Source: Climacteris rufus (lineage: Eukaryota > Chordata > Aves > Passeriformes > Climacteridae). From it: DNA of 64,000 nt. The notes below the pieces were generated by a model. That model did no database searches and had not been told where the DNA came from. It was given only the letters and a program-made list of their open reading frames with translations. Shown piece after piece: positions 36,166-49,471 of this stretch (its first letter is position 1; every line of letters begins with the position of its first letter). Location: assembly GCA_013398175.1 (NCBI GenBank), contig VZRZ01002003.1, forward strand, positions 46,138 through 110,137, in the 5' to 3' direction. Both the position numbers and the translations under genes were made by a program.

Positions 36166-38367
36166 GAATCCAGTGAAGCTGAGGACCTATCCAGTATTTG
36201 GTAGTCAGTGGCTTACAAAGTGAGGCTCCAGTTTCATTAGGCTCCTCTAAAGATTACTGTAACACAAACAATGTAGAAAGAGAGAATAAAAAAAGCCTGC
36301 GGTATTCTAACCTTTTGAAAAATTCACATCGATTTCAATGGACTTCAGCTCTGCTCTTTGATCCTGCTTCCACAAACTCTTCCTTGTTAGTTTTCAGCAT
36401 TCTAATTCTAGAGGTATTGTAGGAAAGAAAAAGGCAAGAAGAAATTAATGGAGCTGAGGACACACTAGAGAAAAGTAAGGACCCCCATCAGTTGTGACAG
36501 TCCCAGAGGTTTTATGATCTATGTCAAATGAGCTCTGCCTGGGAGTGCTTTGAGATCCCTACTCTGAGAACCTATGCCTCTTGCACCTCAGACCAGTACA
36601 GGGGTAAGACCTGGATTTGTATCATCTCTTGCTCTCACGCTGTTTTCAGGCTGATGATGTGGTGGTTATACGTTCTGGTGATAAGCACAGCACACATGGG
36701 AGGGTGAGTTTGGTGTTCTCCGGGAACAGTCATTGTGTGCACAGCGACTCCATGCACTTGAAAATACACTCCCCATCTAAAGGATAGATGGTGAAATGGT
36801 TATAGTATCAGTATTCGGGAACCAGGAGACACTGAGTGCATGCTTTGCCAAAAACATAAGTCACTTAAATTATACCTATGCAGATTGCCAGGTCACCCTC
36901 ACACATGATTCCACTATAACAAAATATATGGCCAATCTTTACATTTTGTCCAGCAGCCAAAAGCACAAACATGGCAGCTCTGCTGAAGTAGGAGGGGAGT
37001 TCTTATGCAAGGAAGAGGTGGGACTCTGTGTTCACCCCACCGCTTCTGGGAATGCACTTGGAAACCCCGGGTGGATGAAAATCTTGCATGCAAGAGAGTG
37101 ACAAGTGCTTTTTTCCTGAGCCACCACAGCTAGAGACAAGCTCAGAAAGGTCCAAATGTACAAGGCAATGTACACTCATGGCTTCTCCCAAGATTCAGTA
37201 GATTATGCACTATTCTACAGTAATGGGAATGCAGAATTACTACTGGAAACATTGCTGTAGTGAGAAAGTAACTTCTCATTTTCATAAGTAAATTGGGTCC
37301 ATCATTTTCACGTTAAGGTAACACATGTCTTAAGAAATGTTAAAAACACTACTAATCTGAGGTCCAAGAGAACAAAATTATGTCCAAATCACAATATTTT
37401 CACTTTTGTCTAGTTTTACATTATTTCGGTTAGCAAACAACCAAACTTTTCTTAGTTTAAAAAATATCTATTTCTGAATTCAGATTTGCCCTACCACATT
37501 TAGTCAGTAAAACCACTGCTAATAATGGCCAGTCTCTCATTATTTAAATAAAAGACTTTCACCATAGTTCATAATAATAGAACAATAAAAGAAAAAAATA
37601 ATTTAAAAGTGAGATGCAGCAATTCCTTGGAGGTTATACATGCAAATTGCCCTGAATCTGAGCAACACTTCAACAAGAAAAGCAATATTTTGGGACAACA
37701 GTTCTGCTTTTGTAATGAGCCTGTAAAATTCATTCCACTGAAATAGCTACAGGTATATTATACCCCATGAACTATTACAAAATTAAACTTCATAAGCAAT
37801 ATGCCAGTGCTTTGTGTGATGCATTTGCTAAAAGAATCATTCAATTTATCATGTTTTCCTGAAGCGTTATGAGACAAGATCTTTGAATAAAACTCATTTC
37901 ATTAGGCTACCTTGTTACATGGGAAGATAAGATCTACACTTGACTAAAGACATCATTCCATCATGCCCATAATCACCTTACCTGGAGAAGTAAACATTCA
38001 GGATCTTAGAAAAATGGCATTGCACTGCCTCACTATTGGTACTGAAGGAATACATTAAAAATAGGTCCAGATGGACATGGTGAAAAGTTATCTGAAAGGA
38101 AATTCAAGTACACAAAAACTCTTCTGCATGTACTGGGGGCAGGCTGCTTATGCCAGGCGTTCACCCCAGCCTGGGCAAATAGCCTACAGCAGTGCAAGAT
38201 GGTTAAAAACCAGATCAAAGGGCACTTACTGCATGGTGCCTGCCTTGTTTTCCTATGCCAGTTTAAAAATGTATCAAACATTTCTGTTCACCCAGTCCTC
38301 ATGTGGATCCTGCCAGACTACTTATAATGACACATATATTTGCATAATTTACTTTGTTAGATAATCC

Positions 38368-38565
38368 TGAAGAAGGTCTGAGTTCCAGTCCAAGGTGTGG
38401 CACAAATTTCCTCTGTGGCTTTGGGTTTAATTTTTAGTGCTTCAGTTCCTCAGCTTTCCTCAGTTTCAGAGGAAATAGAACTGATAATACTTACCTGGAA
38501 GGTAGATGCTGTGGTGATGTTTTAGGTCACATGATGCATTAAGGTAACTGGAAGCAAACATCCGA
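38368..38565 (+). repeat. MIR (CORE-SINE) relic
   Basis: The segments follow the MIR consensus in order: CTGAGTTCCAGTCC (tRNA-like B-box region), TGTGGCACAAATTTCCTCTG, TGGCTTTGGGT, GCTTCAGTTCCTCAGC, a second TCCTCAGTTTCAGAGGAAATAG, GATAATACTTACCTGGAAGG and GCTGTGGTGATGTTTTAGG. The expected order is GGGTTCGAATCC, CCACTTACTAGC, GACCTTGGGCA, CCTCAGTTTCC, AAAATGGGGATAATA, TACCTACCTCA and TTGTGAGGATTAAA. This is the clearest MIR-like copy in the window, lying on the plus strand. Confidence 0.72.
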
Positions 38566-39327
38566 AAGTTACAGAACTTGAAGTCTGATGTACTTTTTTC
38601 ATTTTTCCTTTGCTACAGTGTTATGAGGCTCAGCACTAAATATCGCCCTGCCTGCTGTGATGTAAACGAAAGGTAGCTCCAGGGAAGTCAACACATTCAA
38701 AGTCAAGGCAGAAGCAGGGCTCTGGCTTAACAAACCTGTTATTACCTGTTTCTTATGAAGAGGTCCTGTGTCAGCCTCATGTCAGTTCACATAGTGTACA
38801 ATATAGAAAACCTCATTTCCAAAATTTCCCCAGGGTAAATCAACAACCCAAAAACCTTTACTGAAACATGGAACAAGACCTACACACAAGGTGCTTCCAG
38901 ACAGAATATTTGGTTGTTCTTTTGTGCCAGAACTCACACTGATGGCCACACAATAGTTTGGTGACAAATCTGGAAATCGTTTTTTATTTTCCTGGTTTAC
39001 TTTTAAGCCAGATAAATTCCTCAATCAATCTTGCTATGCAACAGCACAGCTGTTCTGGCCAGCCCGGAATACAGAAGACAAGGTCACATTATTGAAAAGA
39101 AAACTGGGAATGGCTTTCTATGGTATTGTAACAACTTGTTCTGTTACAAACTTAAAAGGGATTCCAGGTGGAGAGTTATATATGTTCATGGAGGTTTCTT
39201 CCATTGCTATTTCACATCTAAGTTGCAAGTCTCCAGTTTTTTCAAAAGCATTTTTAATTATATGTTTTTGCTGAGTCCTTGTTTATAAACAGCAGAAATG
39301 TGTCTCGTAAGGGAGATAGTTTTCTAT

Positions 39328-39376
39328 AAAAAAAAAAAAATTCTAGATAAATTCTAGATAAAAAAATTCTAGATAA
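39328..39376. repeat. A run followed by an 11-bp minisatellite
   Basis: Thirteen A residues (39328-39340) lead into three copies of ATTCTAGATAA (39340-39350, 39351-39361 and 39366-39376). The last two are separated by four extra A bases. Confidence 0.9.
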
Positions 39377-41694
39377 AAGAATACTTTTATTTCCTTCAAA
39401 ATTCTTTCTCTCACAGTGAAAACAGGTACACTTATTTTTGGATATTACTATTTTTACCTTTCCACATTTATGTTTTTTTCATGTTCTTCCCCTCTTCCTC
39501 CTTTATGCCCTTTCTTTCTGTTTTGACAGCAGGGGAGAGGGAAAAGAAAAAGCATGCTCCCTTTTTAAGGAAAAAAAACAGTTATGTGGGATACTACTTC
39601 TAATGAACATGTTGCTATTTTCCTGCTGCAAACACGGCATTTTTAGCTATTCTCGTGTGTTGGCAAAGAAGCAATTAAAAAAAGTCACCCTGATCAGCTA
39701 TTCCTGACACCTTAGTTACGGAGCACTTTTCTATCCCTTGGAAGGTTGCTACCTGGCAAATAAATGCATTTAACTCACAGAATCTGTGGATGTAACCCCA
39801 GATGTATTTTCTTGTCTTTGCCTTCTAACTAATCCTCACACAAATTCTTGCTCCAGACTGAAGAGAACCTAGCAGCAAAGTTTCTCCCTTAAAATCCATG
39901 TAAGAATAAATTACAATTCTCTTAATGATAGGTGTATTTAATCCTTATCGCCACCCATCCTGGTATTCTTTATGTGGATTTCAAAATAGCCAGCAAAAAA
40001 TGAACTTTTTTTTTTTAAAGTCCTTGTTTGATGAGGTGCCTGAAGGAAATGCGTTCCCTCTGTCCCAGCCAAGCCATCAGCATTCAGAGAGAAGGATGAA
40101 AAAGCAAGTGAGCAAACTCCTTCAGAGAGCTGCATGCTTTGCTGATGGTAGAGTTTGAACACAGCACAGAGAAAGGGCTCAGGGACAGAGAGTTTCCATT
40201 TATGCAGGTTGCCATTGTACCAGGGAACTATTAAAGGCACTTTTCTACACTGTGCATTGTTCAATGATGAAATTATCTTTTTACTATAAAAGTTTGTTCA
40301 GTGTTTTGCCGTAGCTTTCTTACAAGGATTTCACCAGGATCACCACTGTTATGTAAGGCACATATTCAGCTGCAAAACAGGAGTATGATAGTTTATGGTA
40401 GGAACCAAAGAAAGGCAAAACTTAAGAAACTTGAGCAAAACATAGCTAAATCATAAAGCACTCGATTTGTTAGGATAGAATATCACATCTGGACAGATAA
40501 CTCTGTCCTAAAACCCTTCTTCAAGTGCCACCACTGATAGCCACTTCTGAAGCTCTGAGGATGGGGATAATATCTTAACATTCACCGATGCCTTGTTATA
40601 GGTCAGGCACACACATTATAAAGACTCAAGATCATTTCTTGTGAAAGGATAGAAAATGTAAACACACCACCAGAAAGAGACTAAATATTAAATGGGAACA
40701 GAACATGAAGAAAAACAATGAGAAAGGTGGAAAGAAAGGAAAATGCTTTCCAGCCTTTTACAAATGACAATCCCTGAAACATTTTTCAGTGCTGCTGCAC
40801 ATCCTTGCATGATGAATTCAACATTATTAACAATAGGTTTTATTTTCTTAGTTACCTTCTGTGATTCTCTTAGAAGCAGTCCATTGACCCTCAGGGTCCA
40901 CTGGTAATCGCTGTGACAGTATAATTATGATTTACTAAGTACGAAGGGACAAATTTTCAAAGACCGGGGCTGGAATTTCACTTTGTAAATGGAAGTAATA
41001 ATATTCAAAGTAACACAATTATATCCAAACGTGGCATGCTTAAAAAATGTAGGGACACATAATTTCTTAATCATTTACTATAAATGTCTTTATAAAGGAA
41101 CAAGATCCTCCTACAAAGAATTCTCCTTTACTCTCATACTGAACTCTGCCCATCTTGTACTTGGCAGCATTATACATATACTTTTAAGTTAAAAAGCAGC
41201 CATACGATATGAGGCCATATCCTCAGCTGGAGTAAATCAGCTCTACTGAAGCAACAGATCTGTGCTGATGTACACCAGCTGAAGTTCTGGCCAATTTTTC
41301 AAAATAACAAGTACTTTGAAGTGACCAGAGCTACAGCTTCTTAACAACCTGATACAGCAGATGAATGTAAATCTCACAGGTCATTGCAAGATCCTGATCT
41401 CCCATTTCTATTGAAAATAGAGCCATCACAAAAGTGATGTATTGCATCTCATTTTTATTGTCCATGAGGAGGGTGCAGGTGAAAGGAAGAAAAGGGCAGC
41501 AAGGGCATGGGGCTAGAGTCTGTTTCTGAAATGGCCAAGGCAACAAAACTGTAGGTGTCAGCTTACTTCCAGTTCATGTTGTCTCACACAAGCCACCCGA
41601 CCCAGGTGAAGGTCACGTCTCTATCACTTGGCACTTCAGAGTCATTTACATTTCTGTGTAATTGGTTTTTGAGTGTGCATGTGTTCAGAGGAGC

Positions 41695-41800
41695 TGGATG
41701 GCTTGAGAATTGGTAATAGGATATCATAGCCTGTCACCGAAAGGCCACTAGTTCAAAATCAGATCAGTTGTTTGAGTAGCCAGAAGGTGTGTGATATATA
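41695..41800 (+). repeat. Possible tRNA-derived SINE head
   Basis: A box-A-like TGGCTTGAGAATTGG (41698-41712) is followed about 35 bases later by AAGGCCACTAGTTCAAAATC, where AGTTCAAAATC matches a box B (GGTTCGAATCC) at most positions. The spacing suits an RNA polymerase III promoter of a tRNA-derived SINE. I see no tail or target duplication, and it does not fold as an intact tRNA gene. Confidence 0.25.
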
Positions 41801-43765
41801 ACTTTGTGATAGTTGCTCTGCAGCTTACATGAAATGAGTTGATGATTTCAGCTTGGGCATGTGTTCCTATCACAAAATAGCTCTGTTGCTGCAGCTGTCA
41901 GAAGGGTGTATATTGTGGATATTGTCAACAGAAAGGCCACGGACTGATGGTGTGAGTGTGCAGACAACCTCTTCCTCTCACCCCAAACAGTTTTCCAGGC
42001 AGACTCAGAGACATGTTGCTGGAACAGTGTGGAAAATGTCATCCAGCTGCTGCCCTTGCTAGTTGTTTTCTGGAGGTTAAAGCATGACATCAGACCTGTG
42101 GATGTTAAACCTCATGCCTTTCAGAATAATTTTAAAAGCCTGAATGAAGTGCTGTGATGACAGTAATAAATAAACATGCAGAGAGACCTATAACAGGCTT
42201 CGAAAAAAAAGCATTTGCAAAACATGTGGCTCAGTACACCTCTCTTACTAAATTTTGCTGACAATGCCAGCAGGTGCCTGGTGGCAGAATTACTGATTTG
42301 TATTTTTTTTTCCCTAGCATCTATTTTACTGAGTGTTTGGGGTTTTTTCCCTAGCTCTGTAGAATTTATGCTCTTCACTAAGCACCTGCTTCCCATATAG
42401 AAAATAAATGATTTGGGTTTGTCTGCCTCGCAGTGGGATGAAGAAAGGCATGGAGGTCCAGCACACCTATTAAGTGACCAAGAATCCCAGAGTCACAGAA
42501 AGCCATAATTAGGCTGCTTGACCTGAGCAGCACAAAGTAAAGGGTCCAATCTCCCTCCCTTGTGCTGCAGCAACAGCCTGAGCCAAAGTCATCTTGCACT
42601 GAGCAGCACCAGCAGAAGCCCAGCAGGGCACAAGGGATGCAACTTGTCAAAGATTTCACTACTCTCCTCTCCTTCCCAGACAGGGTAGATCAGTTGGGAG
42701 CAAGCTCACCTCCACCTGCTTATGGATGACAGTACACACATTATTCACTGAGGGCATAGGCATATCTTTAAATCAGGGACCTGAAGTGGAAAGACAGCCA
42801 TCTAGCCATGATAACACAGAGTTCAAAGCTGGGTAGCTCACAAAGTATATGCCTCATCACTTATCGTGATTGTTGTAAAAGCCAGCTCTGAATTACCTCT
42901 TCCTCTGGATCTGCAGTTACTGGTGCATACACTGAGTAGTGAAAAAGCTGATGAGGATCTGTCTGTAGGAGCTTCAGTCACCTCTCTAGACTGAAGTACA
43001 CTTGTAGTGGCAAAGGTGAGGCTTTACACTACTGAGGTACTGAAAGGGGATCCAAGCCCTTCACTCTTCACATCTCAAGAGAACTTGGGCACAAGTCAGA
43101 GCTTCATATCTGGTCTTGTTTCAAGTAAACAGTCATCTCATAGTTTTCTGCAACTTCAAAAATATCCTTCCTGTGCCTACAACTTACCACCTAAGCTCTA
43201 CCACACTTTGGATCTCAAAGCAAGCAAAAAGGTGAAAATATCTTTCTTGTTATTGCCTTGGGAAATTTCCATATCTTCATTCTTCCGTGGTTGTTTGTAC
43301 ACTTGCACAGATGATCAAACACTTCAGATATGTTGAAAATACCAAAAGCTGAAACAGATGTACTGTGGCAAAGCAGGTGGGTACTGTTTTTAACCAAATC
43401 TGGTGCCTGGAAGGACCTGGTAAGTACCTCCCCTTCTGAAAACAGAAATTGAAATATTTCCCTGTTTGTGGTGACTAGCTGAATCCAGATTTACATAAAA
43501 TTAACCAAAAGATATTTAAGAGAGCAAAAGCAGTCACAACAGTAACCACTGGCATGAGCAGCTGGATCTCATTCTTGTTGAAAGTCCCAACATCAAAAGT
43601 ACCTATTTGTTTGCCAAGTTACTTACAGGCAGCTCAAGGGCAGATAGTTAAAGACCAGTTTACTTTCAAGAGGATTTCCTAATCATAGTTTTCTCTCATT
43701 TCTGAAACTGGCATAATTTCTGCATGTGATATGCTATATTGTTTGGTCACCTGTCTGTGGTCACT

Positions 43766-43814
43766 ACATCATTACACACACTGCATATATACATCATTAT
43801 ACACACTGCATAAA
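43766..43814. repeat. 25-bp tandem duplication
   Basis: Two adjacent units start ACATCATTA and contain CACACTGCATA. They differ at a C/T and by one base of length. Confidence 0.9.
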
Positions 43815-46800
43815 TATTTGGGGGCTATTGTAAATTGCAACTTACATCATCTTGTTTCCTACTTGTTTACTGGACAGCTCTCCAGGCTGTTATTAATCAC
43901 TATTCAAGCATGGAGCAAGATTTCATGTGAAAGATGGTGTTGGGAGACTGGGCAGTGGCAGAGGCAAGGGAAGGTCCAAGGGCTCCTGATACCTACTGAG
44001 CATCCTCCCTTCTGAAGCTCATTCATGCCACTGAGTCTTCTTTGTGTTGGAACCTCTTGTCCTGTTTGGCTCTTTATCAGTCTGTGGTTAGTGTAATGCC
44101 TAGAAAAGCTGCAAGCAGGATGTGAATAGAAAGTTTCGAAAAAGAGAAACTCCCTTTCTCTTTTCTCTGCAGGTGTTCAAATATTTGCCATGGCATAGAC
44201 AGGTGAATAGCCCACCCCACCATCTTGTCTGGTTCCAACCCCAACGGAGTTGTGGCCACAATCAGGCCACAATCCATATTCCTCCAGCTCATGACCACCA
44301 CTTGTAAATGCTGAGTGTGGGCCTCAGTTATCCTGACATGCTGTAGCACTGTTATGCACAGGTGGGATTTCCTCATGTATAAGCAGGACAGAATTTATGA
44401 GAACATACTGCTGAAAGCAAAATGACAATTTTAAAATTGAAAACCGTTTTCTCCTCACTGTGGGACAGATGAAAGTTTTAGCTTCCTTTCAAGTAATAAG
44501 TATATGATGCATTTGCTCAAGTTGAGCTCATGGCAATAGTACTATACCAAATATTCTGCCTAGCTGTTCTAACACATAGCTAAAAGAAACTGTAATGTTT
44601 TTGGCAATGTATTGTAGAAGATAGGTACAGCATGATAGAGTTAAACGTCCGTGTGTCAGCTTAAGTTACTCAAGCACACTCAGCTAGAAACCAATGGTTT
44701 AATTCAAAAGTGTATTAGTAATATTATCATCAATTATCGTGGAATTAGCATCAGGGAAACAATATCATGTCAATTCTGAAGAAGCAATCAGTGTACCAGA
44801 CTGTATATATATATTAAAAAAAAAAAAAACCACTGCTCACAAGAATAATTAAGTTTTCCAGTTTCCTTCATATTAGTAAGCAAGTCACCACAAGAGTCTG
44901 TTATTCACACACTGCAGGAAGGTATAATTTAGAGAAGAACAAATATGAGAGGACACAACTTGAAATAAAGGAAATACTGAAGGAACCTGGAGCATTTAGG
45001 AATTAAATATGAGAAGAAACTCAGTAAGAGTCTTAAAGTGTGTGAAAGTTCTCCTGCTAAAAGAGGATAATCTTTCTCATACCAGTGTTTGATAATCAGA
45101 GAATTGCGGGCTGAAATAACCAACAGAATCATCCAATATGTAAGTAGTTGTTGCTTTCCAACAGCAGAGATCATGGAGCACCAGCACAGACAGCTTGGAA
45201 GACCATGGTGTTAGCATCACTGCAACTTGGATGAACATAGACCAGAATGAGAGAGCACCAGGGACTCTTCCAGCTCTATGATCTCCTGGCATCCCACAGC
45301 ATGTGATGTGTGTCCCCACTATCACCCACCTAATTCAGCAAGCCTGTGGGTTGGTGCATGACATGCTGCTGCCCAAATACATTTCTGGAAAAGCACTGCC
45401 TCTGACTGTGCTGGGCAGCCAGCCACCTGCTGAGGGTTGGTGAATGAAAAGACAACTTAAACTCACATCCAAAAGTCTCTTTGCTGTACAGTAATATTGC
45501 ATTTATGGGAAATAGTCTTCAAAGGATCCAGACAATGTGGATAGTGAACACAGAAGTGTTATATTCATAGCACAAAGTGGGAGCATTCATATTAGTATGG
45601 TGGAGCTTTCAAAACATTTGAAAGACAGGCACTGAACCTTTAAGACCTGGCTCCTTTTAATGCAGAAACAAAAGCCTCAATTGGTTAATTAAATAGTGAT
45701 TCATAAAAATTGATTTATAGGATGAAGTGTAGATGATACTGAATTGTTCATTGCTTGTTACTGAAGGCAAGCATTTTGAGGGCAGAATGACTTTCTGTCA
45801 TTCTGGTATTCACTAGTACTAGCATTTGTTCTGCTCAGTGTTACTACTCCAGATATTTTTGGCTGATACTGATAAATCAACAGCAAAGTATCACAAGAAC
45901 TATTTCCCCAGTTTCTCTCTGTCTGCTTTTACACTGTGAGATGTACATTAAAACAAAACACTTCTCCAGTGTGAATGAGGAGAATATGCCATAGAGCACG
46001 GTACTGCTGCTATGAAAATAAAATTCTTAGATATTAAAATGGACTTCCACACATGGTCTCACTTCTGGACAAGAAGCAGCCAGCTGATATGAATGTTTGC
46101 AGTTTACTCACAAAAGCAATAGGAAGTTCCTTGAGGTACTCCTGCAGAGAAGTGGCTAACAGGCACAGCAGAGCCTCCTGAGATAAAAAGAAACCAACCT
46201 AAACTTTCATATGCAAAATTAATCCAAAATAAACTGTTCTCTCAGGCTTATAAATATTTAACTTTTCCTCTTTAAAATATTGCCTCTTTAAAATACAGAC
46301 TTGATGATGGCAGGGACTGAGATTCCTCCCAGTTTTACATCTCACCTTTCTTATATTCCCTGTTTCTCTCCTGCTTTTCTACATGTGACATGCACCAGAT
46401 GTAGCAGAAATACAGTGTCCAGAAGAAAGTCGCTAATGTTTTCAGGACTTAAACCTAGATCAAAAGCATAAGGAAAATTACTTCCCAGCTAATTTATATA
46501 CTAAAAATTTGTAAGTATTTGAATCAATACTCAAATGTTTGAATTACTATGATTACCTGACATTACAGGGGACTGAGCCAGGTGAACTGGTGAATTTGTT
46601 CAATACTGCGGTTGTTTCTGTGAATGATAGTTTAAACAAATGAAATAGAACCTACAAGCAGATGAGATTTGCTCATCATGCACCCAAATGTCTTTCTTCA
46701 TAGGACAATACATGCTATTTTTCAACAGTCATTTCCAGGAAGAGAAATACATTTTATGATCCATGAGACCAATAAAAGTTAACTCAGCTTGAAAGATGAA

Positions 46801-49471
46801 TTTCAGTTTTTAAATAATCCCAGTGAAATGAGTGTGAAAGACCTACAGATCAAGAATTACTCATAGAAATTATTCAGACAATAGTTTCAAACAACGAGCA
46901 AATGTGAGAAAACTGCAAGCTATTAACACACAATTCATATGCCAGAAAAGAGGCAGTGTATGAAATAAATCATTCAAGACAAAGAGTTGTTCTGCTGGTT
47001 TTCTCCAAACAGTGCATTACCAGCAGCACCCTCTCACAGACCAGATCACTGATGAGATTGGTTTAGTAGCACACAACATATAGATGACGTTTACTCACAC
47101 TGGCCTGCAAACTTGAGGTACCAAAATAGAAGTTCTAGAACTTCTTTGTAGACTACAGAAATGGAGAGACATGCTGCTCCAGAGGACCATTCACAACATC
47201 TCGTTGGGGCTCATATTGTGTTTTGCCATCTAGAGAGGCTACAAAGGGAAACATGAGTCTACACTACTAAATTAAGACACATATTAGGGGCCTGGAGTGA
47301 GATGTGAATATTACTTTTAGTGTCATGCAGCAGACACTGAAGAAAAGCCAGGAGGGACAATTGTCCTATAGACATGGAAGCAGAGAGAACCAGTCTACAA
47401 AGAGCAGCAGTACGCCACCTGATTTTCAGGCAAGCAATCTCAAGGGAAATTATACAAAAGCAGTAGCAAAATCCTTCATCTACTAATAGATAGAGAAGTA
47501 TTGACTAGTAATTGATATGAGGTATTTCCCTTCTAGATCTTCTGGCATTCCACTTTCCATCTGAGGTTTTCTCTACACTCCCTCTACACTGTTACATATG
47601 TGGAAAGAAAGATCTAGTGAACTACTTGCCTGCTGTTCCTGCTGTGCCTCATCAGTCAGACTTACTGTGCCGCTCTGGTCACGACTAGAAACAAGATGTT
47701 GGTAATAATGCAAAGTTCATTGGTGATACTCCTTAAGTTTATTCATCTATTTTTGTTGGCAAAACTTTTTTTTTGCCTTTGACAACTTATGATCAATTAA
47801 AGATAATAAGGTTCTTTGCTCAAGAAGAGCTGTACTAGTGACAGCATCTTGGCCAAATTTCATTAACATTGTCTCACCAAGCTTCACCTATGAAATCAGT
47901 TGAAGAGGTAGTTCTTTTTCACTTCATCTCTTTAAATTATTTTGGAGACTGTTCTGATCTGCTAAATAAATCCCCACGTACATCCTTTCACTCTTAGGTA
48001 ATGAGATATTTCCCCTTCTGTTTCAGTGTCAAAATAAATCCAGCATGACAAGACTCTAAGAACTCCAGCTCTTTCCTCTACAGCCCAAGATGATAGAAAT
48101 CTCTTAATGCTATCTGGCTTCTAGAACTTTTGCCTGCTAGTGAAGAAATCTCATGGAACAGAGTTTCAGCACTGTTCCAGCCCTATCATACTTGATTCTG
48201 TATCTCAGCTTCAAACCTCAATTTTCAAACAGACTTTAAACCTGACATGGAAATTGACTCCAATTTCTCCTCCATGCCCAGGCTGTTCTTTATTTTCCCA
48301 AAACCAGTTTCCTCTTCTTTGTTAGTCAGATCTGCAAACGCTTAAAGAGGCACCTAAAATTTGCTTGTCAGGCTCAACTTAGCTAGAAACAGATTAGGCA
48401 CGAAGAAGAAAAATCAACCCTTTATTTTCCAGAAAGATTTTCTTGCTAAAGCTGTCCAGAAAAGTTGGGATGTCACCTCCCACTCCTGCCACACACAGAT
48501 GGGATTATGGCAAAGGAGATGTTCACAGTCTCCAGCAGAGAAACACTTTAAGGCATTTAAGGAACCCCATGAGCACCAGCTGGAATTTGCAGCAGAGCAG
48601 CTGTTCCAATATGTAGGAAAGGGGATTGCAAATTAAAACAGCCAAGGCAGCTTAAGGGACCAGTTGGAGTGAGTTCCCAATGTAGACACCCCTTTTCCAC
48701 TTACAGCTGCTCCTGGAGAGTGGATAGTGGAGCATGCACTTGCTCCAAAGCCCAGGATGCACTAAAGGAAAGCAGGTCAGTGTCTAAAATTTGTCAGCAA
48801 GTGCTGCTGCTGTCTTCAGTCATGAGGGAGCACCACATGTGTGTGACAGACATTGCACCAGCCACAGCTGCTGCCAACTCCTTGCAAGTGGAAGGCCTTT
48901 GTCAGTCCTCCAGTGCTTAGTAGGGAAGGGATAAAAAAGGAGGAAATTCAATTTAAATACCAAATACACACACACACATGCATACATCTTCAAGAGGGCA
49001 GGAAGAGTAGGAGTTTGCAAGAAGCCTCTTTTTTCCTCTACCTCTGTTCCCTGGAGCAATACCTTTTTGTTGTGGGTTTATGTGCTTTTTAGAGACCAGA
49101 AGATGGACACAGCTTGAAAACTCTCGGTGGACAAGTGTTCTTCATATATTCACAGGACTGAACAGTTGCTGACACTGGTTTGTGTTCCCACACCCTGTTT
49201 TTGTACCTGCGCTGAGGCAAAGCTTGGGACTAGGAATGGTGGCTTCCTAGGGAGGTGGACAGATGAGCTGGAGCACAAAGAAACTTGAACACAGGCTGAA
49301 GTCCCAGGCCCCAAAGGGCTTTTCAGTTCATCATCTGGGCTGGACCCCAGCTTTATAGTTCAAATTCAAACTTAAAATCTGGACTTAAGTAAAGGACTGA
49401 GCTCAGCCTGGGTGGGCAAATGCTCCATGCAGTCCTGCCCACCCACCCAGGGCCTTCAACAGGAACATGGG

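Larger units (their letters stand above)
38566..49471. other. Long AT-rich stretch with small repeats only
   Basis: No supported gene. Present are an 11-bp minisatellite (39340-39376), a 25-bp tandem duplication (43766-43814), a possible tRNA-derived SINE head (41695-41800) and a 14-base A run (44816-44829). A sequence at 45765-45840 with CAAGCATTTTGAGGGCAGAA is reminiscent of the 3' tail of ancient L2/CR1-class elements, but it is too short to call. A CA repeat of about seven units is at 48966-48980. Confidence 0.45.

Noticed and set aside
40545..40620. A GAGGATGGGGATAATATC segment resembling the MIR core
   Set aside because: Only one block matches, and the neighbouring blocks of the consensus are absent.
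45765..45840. A tail-like sequence with GAGGGCAGAA resembling an ancient L2/CR1 3' end
   Set aside because: The match is too short and has no upstream body.
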